A DNA stretch of 8,018 bases, taken from NCBI GenBank assembly GCA_027357125.1, contig DAHVVW010000082.1:1-8018 (forward strand), written 5' to 3'. The notes beneath the pieces are model-generated. The model saw only the letters and a list, made by a program, of their open reading frames with translations. It did not search any database and had not been told where the DNA came from. Below are positions 1-6,824 of this stretch, one piece after another. The DNA is from Clostridiales bacterium (lineage in GTDB: Bacteria; Bacillota; Desulfitobacteriia; Desulfitobacteriales; Desulfitobacteriaceae). Each line of letters starts with the position of its first letter. Within the stretch, counting starts at the first letter, position 1. The position numbers were made by a program, and so were the translations under genes.

Positions 1-260
1 GCCACTTTGCCACTGTCTCCCAGGACTACTCCGCCGAGCCGCCAGTCCCGGAAAGTTTGCCAAAACTGTTGTTCTGAGATGCGTCTGGTGTATCGTTCAG
101 ATTCTTCATCATATGGCCAAAAAACGTCTACCCACATAGTGCCTTTGTTGGTAAGAACTAAAACGAAATGCACTAATTCCGGATTAGGAGATTCGACATC
201 ACGCATTAGGATGTGTGACCGACCGCTTGGAAAATCTGTCCGCATGTAAACTAGCTTCAT
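1..260 (-). CDS. Hypothetical protein, N-terminal part (runs off left edge)
   Basis: An open frame of 86 codons with no stop starts at ATG 260-258 and continues past the left edge, so only the N-terminus is visible. The start follows a strong AAAAGGGGG site (267-275) at 6-base spacing, and an extended -10 promoter lies about 50 bases upstream; both support a real gene. The protein begins MKLVYMRTDFPSGRSHILM. It has no signal peptide or membrane segment in the visible part. It is mixed in charge and aromatic-rich, with tryptophans in the segments MWVDVFW, QQFWQTF and FRDWRLGG. I do not recognise the family. It faces the same way as the pab operon but is separated from it by about 255 bases with its own promoter, so it is probably a separate transcription unit. 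Confidence 0.75.
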   Translation of the reverse strand, partial: MKLVYMRTDFPSGRSHILMRDVESPNPELVHFVLVLTNKGTMWVDVFWPYDEESERYTRRISEQQFWQTFRDWRLGGVVLGDSGKV

Positions 261-309
261 CACTATCCCCCTTTTGCGCCCAACCTTGAGGAAGTCTTTC
301 GTTATTTCT

Positions 310-318
310 AGTATAGCA
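310..318 (-). promoter_or_regulatory. Extended -10 promoter of the left-edge gene
   Basis: On the minus strand this reads TGCTATACT. It matches the extended -10 consensus TGnTATAAT with one mismatch. No good -35 lies 16-18 bases upstream (the best is TTCGTT), which is common for extended -10 promoters. Transcription would start near 303, giving a leader of about 43 bases before the ATG at 260. The call rests on sequence match only. Confidence 0.55.
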
Positions 319-515
319 TGAAATGAAGGAAAAAACGAATTGAACTTTTGCTTTGAAAAGTACGCGGTTGGGCTTATGTAATTATTTTACTGGCAGGAAA
401 GGCTGAAAAAGATATCTTCGCACGATACTTTATGCAGCGCGTCAGGTGAGAGTTCCAAGTATGTGCTGTTCATCCCTGACACATAATAGAGAAGGATAAA
501 TTATGGATCGTACTA
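319..515. other. Intergenic region without a convincing gene
   Basis: This stretch separates the 3' end of pabC from the promoter of the left-edge gene. It has no open frame with both a good ribosome binding site and protein-like content. Visible small structures are a 10-base palindrome AAGATATCTT (409-418) and an inverted repeat TATGTG...CACATA (460-465 and 480-485) with a 14-base loop and no following T-run. Neither has an obvious function. The region should contain the 3' end of the pab transcript. Confidence 0.5.
406..431 (-). terminator. Weak candidate terminator of the pab operon
   Basis: Read on the minus strand, AAAGTATC and GATATCTTT can pair as eight base pairs with one bulged T and a 7-base loop, followed by a T-run that partly lies in the stem (CTTTTTC). 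The stem is AU-rich with only two G-C pairs, so it would be a poor terminator. It lies about 85 bases past the pabC stop, in the right place to end the operon, but no stronger hairpin with a T-tract is visible here. Confidence 0.2.
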
Positions 516-1316
516 TCAAAGCAATTCTTGATACGCGCGTGCTAATTTTCGGGTAACGCTCCGCCGGTCATCCGGGGCTGCAACCTTATAAAGTGTGGAG
601 TTCAGGCGATGTACGGGCATAACACCCATTAGGGCGTTAGTCATGAATACTTCCTCAGCCTGAAGGAGTTCTTCGAGGGTAAACTCTCCCTCATGGAGCG
701 CAAGCCCAAGCGTAGAAACTAGGCGCAGGACAATCTCCCTACGGGTTCCGGGAAGGCAGCCGCACTTCAGGTCAGGGGTAAAGAGTTCACCATTCCTTAT
801 AAAGAAAAGATTGCTCATGGTGCCTTCGCTTAAGTAACTTTTACTGTTAAGCCAAAGGCCTTCGTCACATCCCAGGCGGAGGGCTTCTTTTTTGCCCAAA
901 TAATTCTCTGAGTAGTTCACTGTTTTGGCATTAGTTAAAGGGGAATACTCATTTTTACGCCATGGCAGCAGCTGAAGAGATATTCCGCTCAGGTACTGGT
1001 CTGAGGTATAAGGGAGCGGGCGTGTGCCTGTAAACAGGCGTGGCTGTTCCCCGTGCTCGGGCGAGCCCCCACTCAGGGTTAAACGCAGGGCATAAGGTAC
1101 GGGTGAATTCCCCTGTTTGCGCACAGAGTCGGATATCGCCCCAGCTACTGTTTCATACGGAGGAAGGTCAAGGCTTAGGATTTCGGCTCCGTTTTCAAGC
1201 CTTTGCCAGTGTAAATCTAAAAAAGATGGTCCTTTGGGGGTAATGAGCATGGTTTCAAACAGGCCATGCCCGAACAAGAAAAGGCGGTCGGTGGATGCGA
1301 GTGTGATTTCAGGCAT
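516..1316 (-). CDS. pabC: 4-amino-4-deoxychorismate lyase (PabC), class IV aminotransferase fold
   Basis: PabC is a cytoplasmic PLP enzyme that splits 4-amino-4-deoxychorismate into p-aminobenzoate and pyruvate, the last step of PABA synthesis for folate. The 266-residue protein has the usual length and fold-type IV signatures: FGHGLFET near 15-22, HWQRL near 36-40, the Schiff-base lysine K131 in KTVNY, SEGTMSN at 163-169 with the glutamate expected to contact the PLP nitrogen, and LPGTRRE near 188-194. The family also includes D-amino acid and branched-chain aminotransferases, which are hard to separate by motif. Placement directly behind PabAB settles the call. The ATG overlaps the pabAB stop by 8 bases (ATGCCTGA), so the two are probably translationally coupled. 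An AAAGGAG site inside the pabAB end (1326-1332) supports this start. Confidence 0.93.
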   Translation of the reverse strand: MPEITLASTDRLFLFGHGLFETMLITPKGPSFLDLHWQRLENGAEILSLDLPPYETVAGAISDSVRKQGNSPVPYALRLTLSGGSPEHGEQPRLFTGTRPLPYTSDQYLSGISLQLLPWRKNEYSPLTNAKTVNYSENYLGKKEALRLGCDEGLWLNSKSYLSEGTMSNLFFIRNGELFTPDLKCGCLPGTRREIVLRLVSTLGLALHEGEFTLEELLQAEEVFMTNALMGVMPVHRLNSTLYKVAAPDDRRSVTRKLARAYQELL

Positions 1317-3339
1317 GAGGCAGAACTCCTTTCAGGACTTTGAAGAGTGCCTGCGCTTTGCTCAGAGTCTCTTCATATTCCAGTTCCGGGATAGAATCGG
1401 CGACGATTCCCCCGCCCGCATGCAGGTATGCCTGTCCGTCTTTGAGGATAATGGTGCGGATAACAATGTTCAAATCCCAGGCTCCGTCAAAACCGAGGTA
1501 CCCGATGCTTCCTGTGTAAATTCCGCGTTTAAAAGGCTCAAGCTCATCGATAATTTCCATGGCCCGGATTTTGGGCGCACCGGTAATAGACCCACCAGGG
1601 AAAATTGCGTGTAAAATCTCCTTCGGTGTTAGTTCGCTTTGAAGCTGGCCGCTAACAGTGGAAACGAGATGCCAGACAGTCGGATATTTTTCGAGCCGAA
1701 TTAGGTCGGGTACCCGGACCGTCCCAAAACGGGAAATGCGGCCAAGGTCGTTGCGCTCCAGGTCAATGATCATAGTAAGTTCGGCCCGGTCTTTCTGACT
1801 ATGCCACAGTTCCTCTGCCTGAGCGCGGTCTTCATGGTCTGAATCACCCCGCGGCCTGGTACCCTTAATCGGGCGGGTTTCGATTTTCCCATCCGGTTCG
1901 ATTTTAATAAAACGCTCAGGAGAGCTGGAGAGAATCTGAAAGTCGGGGTAGGGAAGAAAGGCTGCAAATGGAGCTGGGTTATAATCATGAAGATCGCGGT
2001 AAAGCTGCCAGGGATCACCCGCAAAAGACAGGGAAAAGCGCTGGGTCAGATTCGCCTGGTAAATATCCCCCGCATAGATGTACTCGATCACGTGCTTGAG
2101 GTCTGACAAGTATTGTTTTCTCTTGACACTTAAGGCAATGGGCCGTGGATGTACCTTCACCTGCTCTGGCTCGGGGGACATATTTTTTACGTGAGGAAGA
2201 AAAGGAAGAAGAATTTCTTTTAGTCTACTTATGCGCTGATACGCCAGGAGCTCTGAACATTCCCCTTCCTCAGTTAGGCCGCAAGCGGCAAGGTGGTAGA
2301 GCTTATCAAAGTGATCATAGATCAGGATGCCGTCATACCACCCGAAACGCCAGAGCGGCAGGGCAAGGTCGTCCTGTGCCTGCTGCGGAAGTTCTTCCAG
2401 CTCATCTTTTAGATCATAGCTGAAATATCCTACAGCCCCTCCGGCGAACGGGAATAACGGTGGGGAAGGAGCGCGAAACTTAGCTGTGAGCGAGTTCAAG
2501 ATATCTAGGCTCTGGTTTGTGGTGGCAGGGAATATCTCTTCCTGTCCGCGTACAAGCCACTTGATTTCCGTGCGGTCAGGGTAAGCACTGGCGATTACGA
2601 ACGGATCAGCACCGAGAAAGGAGTAACGCCCCAACTCGCCGTAGTCTTCCCCGCTGTCGAGAAAGAAGGGATAGGGAGTGGAATGCAGGGCGTGAAAAAG
2701 CTCGCGGGGAGGAAGGGCAAGAGACAACGCTTCAAGCTTCCACGGGGAAGGAGCTTGGGCCTGCAGCCAAGCGCGGGCGTTCGTCAGCGCGTTCTGGAGC
2801 AGCTTGTGTCCGGCTGCAGTCAGAATAGCTTCGGGATGGAACTGCACACCCTCAAGCGGCAAAGTGCGATGACGAATGCCCATGATCTCGCCTTCGTCTG
2901 TTTCGGCAGTGACCTCCAGGGCGGCGGGAAAGCTGGAACGTTCAAGTACCAAAGAATGATAACGGGTTACCGTAAGCGGATGGGGTAGATCCTGGAATAC
3001 CCCCTGTCCATCATGTTTAACCGCGGCTGTTTTGCCATGAACAGGGAGGCGGGCTCGCACGACTTGGGCGCCGAAAACCTGGCCAATGGCCTGGTGCCCC
3101 AAGCATACGCCCAAAATCGGGATGTGCCCGCCGAAAATACGGATTACTTCTAGAGAAAGTAAAGCCTCGTTCGGAGTGCAGGGTCCGGGAGATATCACAA
3201 TCAACTCCGGATTAAGGGCTGTGATGTAAGCAATGTTACATTCATCGCGGCGCTTGACAACCACATCTTCTCCCAGTTCCCCGAAATACTGGTAGAGGTT
3301 GAAGGTAAAAGAGTCGAAGTTGTCGAGAATAAAGATCAT
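1309..3339 (-). CDS. pabAB: Fused aminodeoxychorismate synthase, PabA glutaminase plus PabB synthase
   Basis: This makes 4-amino-4-deoxychorismate from chorismate and glutamine, the first committed step to PABA. Residues 1-190 are a class I glutamine amidotransferase. It has DNFDSFT (6-12), the oxyanion region SPGPCTP (50-56), nucleophile C79 in LGVCLGHQ, and H168/E170 in FHPE. Residues from about 210 to 676 are the chorismate-binding PabB/TrpE-type domain, with [12 protein letters not shown] (424-435), SSSPERF (471-477), PIKGTRPRG (490-498), [10 protein letters not shown] (581-590) and [10 protein letters not shown] (640-649). Lysine 492 in PIKGT is the PabB signature; anthranilate synthases have alanine there. 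This argues for PABA rather than tryptophan synthesis. The start at ATG 3339 follows AAAGGAG at 7-base spacing. The upstream lipoprotein gene ends 24 bases before it and pabC overlaps its end. Separate pabA and pabB genes are more usual in Bacillus. Confidence 0.95.
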   Translation of the reverse strand: MIFILDNFDSFTFNLYQYFGELGEDVVVKRRDECNIAYITALNPELIVISPGPCTPNEALLSLEVIRIFGGHIPILGVCLGHQAIGQVFGAQVVRARLPVHGKTAAVKHDGQGVFQDLPHPLTVTRYHSLVLERSSFPAALEVTAETDEGEIMGIRHRTLPLEGVQFHPEAILTAAGHKLLQNALTNARAWLQAQAPSPWKLEALSLALPPRELFHALHSTPYPFFLDSGEDYGELGRYSFLGADPFVIASAYPDRTEIKWLVRGQEEIFPATTNQSLDILNSLTAKFRAPSPPLFPFAGGAVGYFSYDLKDELEELPQQAQDDLALPLWRFGWYDGILIYDHFDKLYHLAACGLTEEGECSELLAYQRISRLKEILLPFLPHVKNMSPEPEQVKVHPRPIALSVKRKQYLSDLKHVIEYIYAGDIYQANLTQRFSLSFAGDPWQLYRDLHDYNPAPFAAFLPYPDFQILSSSPERFIKIEPDGKIETRPIKGTRPRGDSDHEDRAQAEELWHSQKDRAELTMIIDLERNDLGRISRFGTVRVPDLIRLEKYPTVWHLVSTVSGQLQSELTPKEILHAIFPGGSITGAPKIRAMEIIDELEPFKRGIYTGSIGYLGFDGAWDLNIVIRTIILKDGQAYLHAGGGIVADSIPELEYEETLSKAQALFKVLKGVLPHA
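1326..1332 (-). promoter_or_regulatory. Ribosome binding site of pabC inside pabAB
   Basis: AAAGGAG on the minus strand lies 9 bases before the pabC ATG and is embedded in the last codons of pabAB. It supports the overlapping start and fits coupled translation of PabAB and PabC. Confidence 0.75.
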
Positions 3340-3346
3340 TTAGCTG

Positions 3347-3353
3347 CTCCTTT
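3347..3353 (-). promoter_or_regulatory. Ribosome binding site of pabAB
   Basis: AAAGGAG on the minus strand lies 7 bases before the pabAB ATG, in the 24-base gap after the lipoprotein stop. It fixes the pabAB start at 3339. Confidence 0.75.
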
Positions 3354-3363
3354 GTTGCAGGAT

Positions 3364-3894
3364 CTATTCTTTATCCGGCTGTGCTTTGGCAAGCATGTCC
3401 AAGAGATCATTCAAAGCTGAACTGAGGTTGGTATTGGGGATGCCTTGCACAATCAAAGTATCGTTAATCGTTACGAGGCCGAGACTGGGGCCATCAACTT
3501 CGATTTCAAGGGATTTGACGTCCATCTTAACTTCTTGGTCGTCGATCATTAAGAACATTTGTTTGCTTTCCGGAAAGTCCGCCCTGAGTACGGTACTATC
3601 CTCAGCTTTGGCGGTGGGTGTTGAAGTGGAAAGATCAGCCAGGACAAATGAGGACTCGAGCAAAAGTTTTTGCATCACAGCCATATTGGAATTCCAAGTG
3701 AGCTTAAGCGGGTAAACCTGACTCGTACCTGCGGCCGAGTTAAATACGATAGTATATGAATTGTCTTTCGTCAAATATGGTTTAGCAGCACATCCGGTCA
3801 GTAGCAGGAATGACAAAAACAATGTTAATCCCCATAAAACCCATCTGGGACGGAACAGCAATTTCCGAGACAAAGAGCAGACCTTCTTTCCCAT
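3364..3894 (-). CDS. Small lipoprotein of unknown function at the head of the pab operon
   Basis: The 176-residue product begins with a basic region (GKK, SRK, RPR), a hydrophobic core near residues 18-32, and the lipobox LTGC with C35 as the lipidated cysteine. It should be cut by signal peptidase II and anchored to the outside of the membrane. The mature part (about 140 residues) is polar, apparently mostly beta in its middle, and has no motif I recognise; it has no further cysteine. An in-frame TAA lies two codons before the ATG, so the frame cannot extend upstream. The ATG lacks a good binding site. A TTG at 3873, preceded by AAGAAGG at 8-base spacing, would give a 169-residue protein that still has a complete signal peptide and may be the true start. 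The gene is first in the operon, 24 bases before pabAB. Its link with folate synthesis is unknown. Confidence 0.8.
   Translation of the reverse strand: MGKKVCSLSRKLLFRPRWVLWGLTLFLSFLLLTGCAAKPYLTKDNSYTIVFNSAAGTSQVYPLKLTWNSNMAVMQKLLLESSFVLADLSTSTPTAKAEDSTVLRADFPESKQMFLMIDDQEVKMDVKSLEIEVDGPSLGLVTINDTLIVQGIPNTNLSSALNDLLDMLAKAQPDKE
3882..3888 (-). promoter_or_regulatory. Candidate ribosome binding site for a TTG start of the lipoprotein
   Basis: AAGAAGG on the minus strand lies 8 bases before TTG 3873-3871, which is in frame with the lipoprotein. The ATG at 3894 has only GGATTGG, 11 bases upstream and close to the predicted transcript start. This makes the downstream TTG a real alternative start. 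Confidence 0.45.
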
Positions 3895-3918
3895 TGTTTA
3901 TTAAACCAATCCATATTG

Positions 3919-3947
3919 ATATTCGCTCTCTTCTGCAAAAATCCTGC
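3919..3947 (-). promoter_or_regulatory. Sigma-H-type promoter of the lipoprotein-pabAB-pabC operon
   Basis: On the minus strand, GCAGGATTT (3947-3939), 11 bases, then AGCGAATAT (3927-3919). The Bacillus sigma-H consensus is RnAGGAwWW, 11-12 bases, RnnGAATww, so every defined position and the spacing match. The predicted transcript start is near 3912, about 18 bases before the lipoprotein ATG and about 39 before the alternative TTG. No convincing sigma-A promoter is seen on this strand here; the best, TTGCAG with 17 bases and TATGGA, is poor. Sigma-H serves the transition to stationary phase and sporulation. That this operon is so controlled is an inference from sequence. Confidence 0.65.
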
Positions 3948-3952
3948 CCTCG

Positions 3953-3981
3953 TTGATTCTCCGAAGCAAAATGTGTACAAT
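3953..3981 (+). promoter_or_regulatory. Sigma-A-type promoter of dinG
   Basis: TTGATT (3953-3958), a 17-base spacer, then TACAAT (3976-3981). This matches TTGACA/TATAAT at 4 of 6 and 5 of 6 positions with ideal spacing. Transcription would start near 3988, leaving a short leader of about 18 bases that carries the binding site for the TTG at 4006. It lies 5 bases from the oppositely directed sigma-H-type promoter. No LexA-type GAAC...GTTC operator is visible, so SOS control is not supported. Confidence 0.65.
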
Positions 3982-3992
3982 GACTGCAGGAG

Positions 3993-3999
3993 AGGGGAG
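3993..3999 (+). promoter_or_regulatory. Ribosome binding site that sets the dinG start
   Basis: AGGGGAG, within a longer purine run starting AGGAG at 3988, lies 6 bases before TTG 4006. Together with the promoter ending at 3981, it rules out in-frame starts further upstream such as the TTG at 3916. Confidence 0.75.
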
Positions 4000-4005
4000 A
4001 AGTTC

Positions 4006-6771
4006 TTGCACGAGCCTATAGTGGTCTTAGATGTTGAAACAACTGGATTAGACTTTGACCGGGATGAAATCATCGAATTTGCGGCTTGGCGGATTGAAGA
4101 GGGAGAGCCTGTAGGCTCTCTTAATTTCCTCGTGCGTCCGCAGCAGGAAGTTCCACCTAAAATACTTAAGCTTACAGGGATCACGGCGGCAGAACTTGCC
4201 CTGGCTTCCCCTCTGACAGAACATCGGGCTGAGATTCTGGATTTTCTTCAGGGTGTAGTGATTGCCGGACATAACATAGCTTTTGACTTGGCATTTTTAG
4301 AAAGAGCATGCGGACATAATGCGGCAGTGGGAGTATGGGATACCCTGGAACTGGCGCGCATATTTTTTCCCTCCATGCCCAATCACCGCTTAAGTACCTT
4401 GGTAGAGAAGCTTGGTTTGAACCGGTCGACACAGGAGCGCTGGCACCGGGCCGGTACGGATGCCTGGGCTACCTGGAAACTGTTGCAAGCATGCTGGAAT
4501 CATGGAACGCAGCTGGATCAGAGCTTTTATGACCAGGCCGCACCGCTCTTAAGCGGGTGGGAAGGACGCAGTTTTGTGCAGGCTTTGCACAAACACATTG
4601 CCCGTACCTTTCCCGACCGTCCGATACGTACCGGACTGATTTTGGCTGAGTCCCCGGCCTGGCCTGATAACAAGCCTAAATCAAGAGTTTCTGCGGACAG
4701 AGAATGGGTGATAAACTGTTTTACATCCGGAGGAATTCTCGAACAAAGCCTGGCCGGATATGAAAGCAGAAGCGGCCAGGTTAAGATGGCGGAGGCCGTG
4801 ACATCTGCCCTTTCTGCTCCCAGCCATGCCGTGATCGAGGCTGGAACGGGAACAGGAAAATCTTTGGCTTATCTTATTCCCTCCTTGTGGTGGGCAAAGA
4901 AGATTGGGAAAAAAGTGGTTGTAGCTACTCACACTATCCCCTTGCAGGAACAACTGTATACAAAAGATTTGCCCCTGTTGGAGCAGGCGCTCCCTTTTTC
5001 CTTTCACACCTCCCTCCTTAAGGGCAGGGGAAATTACCTCTGTCTCAAAAAGTGGACAGAGCACCTGGGAGTTGCACCTGAATTCCTCCCTGAAGAAAGG
5101 CTGGCGTCTTTAAGTATACTGACCTGGTTGCGGCAAACTGGGAGCGGGGATGTGCAGGAGCTGGCCCGGTTCCGGGGCATTGACAAAATCTGGCCTCGTA
5201 TCTGCGCTGATACTGAAGGGTGTTATCCAAAGAAATGCCGCTATGCGGGAGTGTGCTTTTTGCTGCGCGCCCGTAAGCAAGCTGAAGAAGCGGATGTTAT
5301 CGTAGTCAACCATTCCTTGCTATTTTCAGACATGCGGGCAGATTATAAGGTGATACCGGAATATAGGTATCTGGTAGTGGATGAGGCGCATCATTTTCAC
5401 GAAGTAGCGCTGGAACAGCTGGCTGCAAGGATAAGCCTCGAACAGATTAAACTTATAATGGAAAAGATTTTCCGGCAAGGCGGAGGGGGCTTTTTAGCGC
5501 AATTAAAGAACCGCCTTCATAAGCTGGAAGAAATCCTCCCGGAGTTTGACTGGATTCGATTTGGCACCGAAACAGCGGAAATCCCGGATCTCTGCCAAGG
5601 AGTGCTCGTACAGGCGCAGGAATTGTTCGAATTTTTAGGGGGAATTGTAGGGAAAGAACAGACCTTGCGTCTGACAGCTTGGCATCGCAGCGAGGGCTGG
5701 TGGGGAATATTTGCTGTACAAGCGGAAAACCTGCGCCAGAGGCTGCAGGCAGTAGACGCGAAATTGAAGGCAATATCATCCTTAATTGCTAGGCAAGATG
5801 AGGATTTGCTGGAAGAGAATCTTTATGAATTAAGTATGTATTCTTCACACCTGGAAGAGTTTATAGAGGTTTTGTCTCTGATTTTTGAGGAAGAGTCTCC
5901 GGAAAGAGTAACTTGGTTGGAAAGTTTCCCAACCCTTAGCTTAAAGTCATCCCCTGTCGAAGTTGCCGGGATTCTTGCTGAAAAAATATTTGCCCGCCTG
6001 GAAGCGTCTGTCCTGACTTCTGCTACGATCAGTATCGCGGGTGCTTTTCACCATTTCTTGCGCGAAGTCGGCTTGCCTTTAACAACAAATGCGCTGAAAG
6101 TAGAGTCCCCCTTTGATTATGAGCGGCAAATGAGGTTTTTTGTCGTTAAAGATCTGCTCCAGGAGGCGGAACAAGCAGCGAATTTTATTGCGGGGGTGGC
6201 CGAGCTTATGAGAGGAAGAACCATGGTGCTCTTTACTTCCCACAGTTTTTTGCGGGAAACGCACGGGTTCTTGGTTGAATGTCTGCGGCACACCGGTTTG
6301 GAAGTGCTAGGACAGGGAATTGACGGCGGGCGCAAATCAGTTTTAGAACAATTTTTGTCGAATCCGCAAAGTGTGCTCCTGGGAGCAAGCAGTTTTTGGG
6401 AAGGAATTGATATTCCGGGAGAATCTCTTTCCTGTGTAATTATAGTTAAGCTGCCATTTTGGCCGCCGACATTGCCGCTGATACAGGCCCGGTCCGAACT
6501 CCTGAATTCTCGGGGACTCAATCCTTTTCGGGATTTTCTCTTGCCTGAGGCAGTCATCCGGTTTAAACAGGGATTTGGGCGGCTGATCCGTTCTAAAGGT
6601 GACCGGGGGATAGTTATCCTGCTCGATTCTCGGGTAATTCAGAAAAGTTATGGCGCGGTTTTCCTGTCCTCTTTGCCACTGCGCAAGCACGTGCGCGCGG
6701 AAAGAAGACAAGTCTTGGCCGGGGTTGAGTCCTGGCTCAGCAATTCCCTGGAAAATGCAGTGCTTTTCTAA
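4006..6771 (+). CDS. dinG: DinG-family helicase with N-terminal 3'-5' exonuclease domain and Fe-S cysteines
   Basis: The protein has 921 residues from the TTG at 4006, close to the length of Bacillus DinG (YpvA). Residues 1-165 form a DEDDh exonuclease like the DNA polymerase III epsilon subunit: D9 and E11 in LDVETTG, D94 in GHNIAFD, and H148/D152 in HRAGTD. The XPD/DinG-type helicase part follows, with Walker A GTGTGKS (280-286), DEAH (459-462), LTSATI (670-675), LFTSH (742-746), GASSFWEGIDIPG (793-805) and QGFGRLIRS (855-863). Four cysteines, C346 (NYLC), C406, C411 and C417 (C-x4-C-x5-C), fit the 4Fe-4S ligands of E. coli DinG. The known Staphylococcus aureus relative, from family knowledge, lacks the cluster and acts as a nuclease. 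A role in repair or in clearing DNA-RNA structures is likely but inferred. It is the first gene rightward, 53 bases before psd. Confidence 0.93.
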   Translation: MHEPIVVLDVETTGLDFDRDEIIEFAAWRIEEGEPVGSLNFLVRPQQEVPPKILKLTGITAAELALASPLTEHRAEILDFLQGVVIAGHNIAFDLAFLERACGHNAAVGVWDTLELARIFFPSMPNHRLSTLVEKLGLNRSTQERWHRAGTDAWATWKLLQACWNHGTQLDQSFYDQAAPLLSGWEGRSFVQALHKHIARTFPDRPIRTGLILAESPAWPDNKPKSRVSADREWVINCFTSGGILEQSLAGYESRSGQVKMAEAVTSALSAPSHAVIEAGTGTGKSLAYLIPSLWWAKKIGKKVVVATHTIPLQEQLYTKDLPLLEQALPFSFHTSLLKGRGNYLCLKKWTEHLGVAPEFLPEERLASLSILTWLRQTGSGDVQELARFRGIDKIWPRICADTEGCYPKKCRYAGVCFLLRARKQAEEADVIVVNHSLLFSDMRADYKVIPEYRYLVVDEAHHFHEVALEQLAARISLEQIKLIMEKIFRQGGGGFLAQLKNRLHKLEEILPEFDWIRFGTETAEIPDLCQGVLVQAQELFEFLGGIVGKEQTLRLTAWHRSEGWWGIFAVQAENLRQRLQAVDAKLKAISSLIARQDEDLLEENLYELSMYSSHLEEFIEVLSLIFEEESPERVTWLESFPTLSLKSSPVEVAGILAEKIFARLEASVLTSATISIAGAFHHFLREVGLPLTTNALKVESPFDYERQMRFFVVKDLLQEAEQAANFIAGVAELMRGRTMVLFTSHSFLRETHGFLVECLRHTGLEVLGQGIDGGRKSVLEQFLSNPQSVLLGASSFWEGIDIPGESLSCVIIVKLPFWPPTLPLIQARSELLNSRGLNPFRDFLLPEAVIRFKQGFGRLIRSKGDRGIVILLDSRVIQKSYGAVFLSSLPLRKHVRAERRQVLAGVESWLSNSLENAVLF

Positions 6772-6808
6772 ATACGTTAAAGATGGTAAACTAGATACAA
6801 TTAAGATG

Positions 6809-6814
6809 AGGGGG
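6809..6814 (+). promoter_or_regulatory. Ribosome binding site of psd
   Basis: AGGGGG lies 10 bases before the GTG at 6825. The GTG at 6818 is closer but is not in the psd frame, so 6825 is the supported start. Confidence 0.65.
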
Positions 6815-6824
6815 TCTGTGCCAG

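Noticed and set aside
7..249. Plus-strand open frame of 80 codons at the left edge
   Set aside because: It is antisense to the better supported minus-strand gene, which has a promoter and a strong binding site.
389..420. GGCAGGAAAGG on the plus strand as a second sigma-H -35 element
   Set aside because: No GAAT element follows at 11-12 bases; the sequence there is TATCTTCGC.
460..485. Inverted repeat TATGTG...CACATA as terminator or operator
   Set aside because: The stem is 6 base pairs with a 14-base loop and no T-run on either strand, so no function can be assigned.
503..556. A 17-codon plus-strand ORF (ATG 503) with GAAGGATAA upstream, running into the pabC end
   Set aside because: It is very short, overlaps the natural PabC C-terminus on the other strand, and has no recognisable content; likely chance.
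1117..1614. Plus-strand open frame of 165 codons across the pabAB-pabC junction
   Set aside because: It is antisense to two genes with full conserved motifs and has no binding site of its own.
3895..4005. LexA operator before dinG, expected from the name damage-inducible
   Set aside because: No GAAC-n4-GTTC-type palindrome is present near the promoter.
3825..4184. Minus-strand frame spanning the divergent promoters and the dinG start
   Set aside because: It crosses both promoters and overlaps the conserved exonuclease motifs of dinG; the lipoprotein frame with its lipobox explains this strand.
6796..6801. TACAAT as the -10 of a separate psd promoter
   Set aside because: No -35 of quality lies 16-18 bases upstream (best TACGTT), and the match to sigma-E-type elements is also partial; too weak to list.
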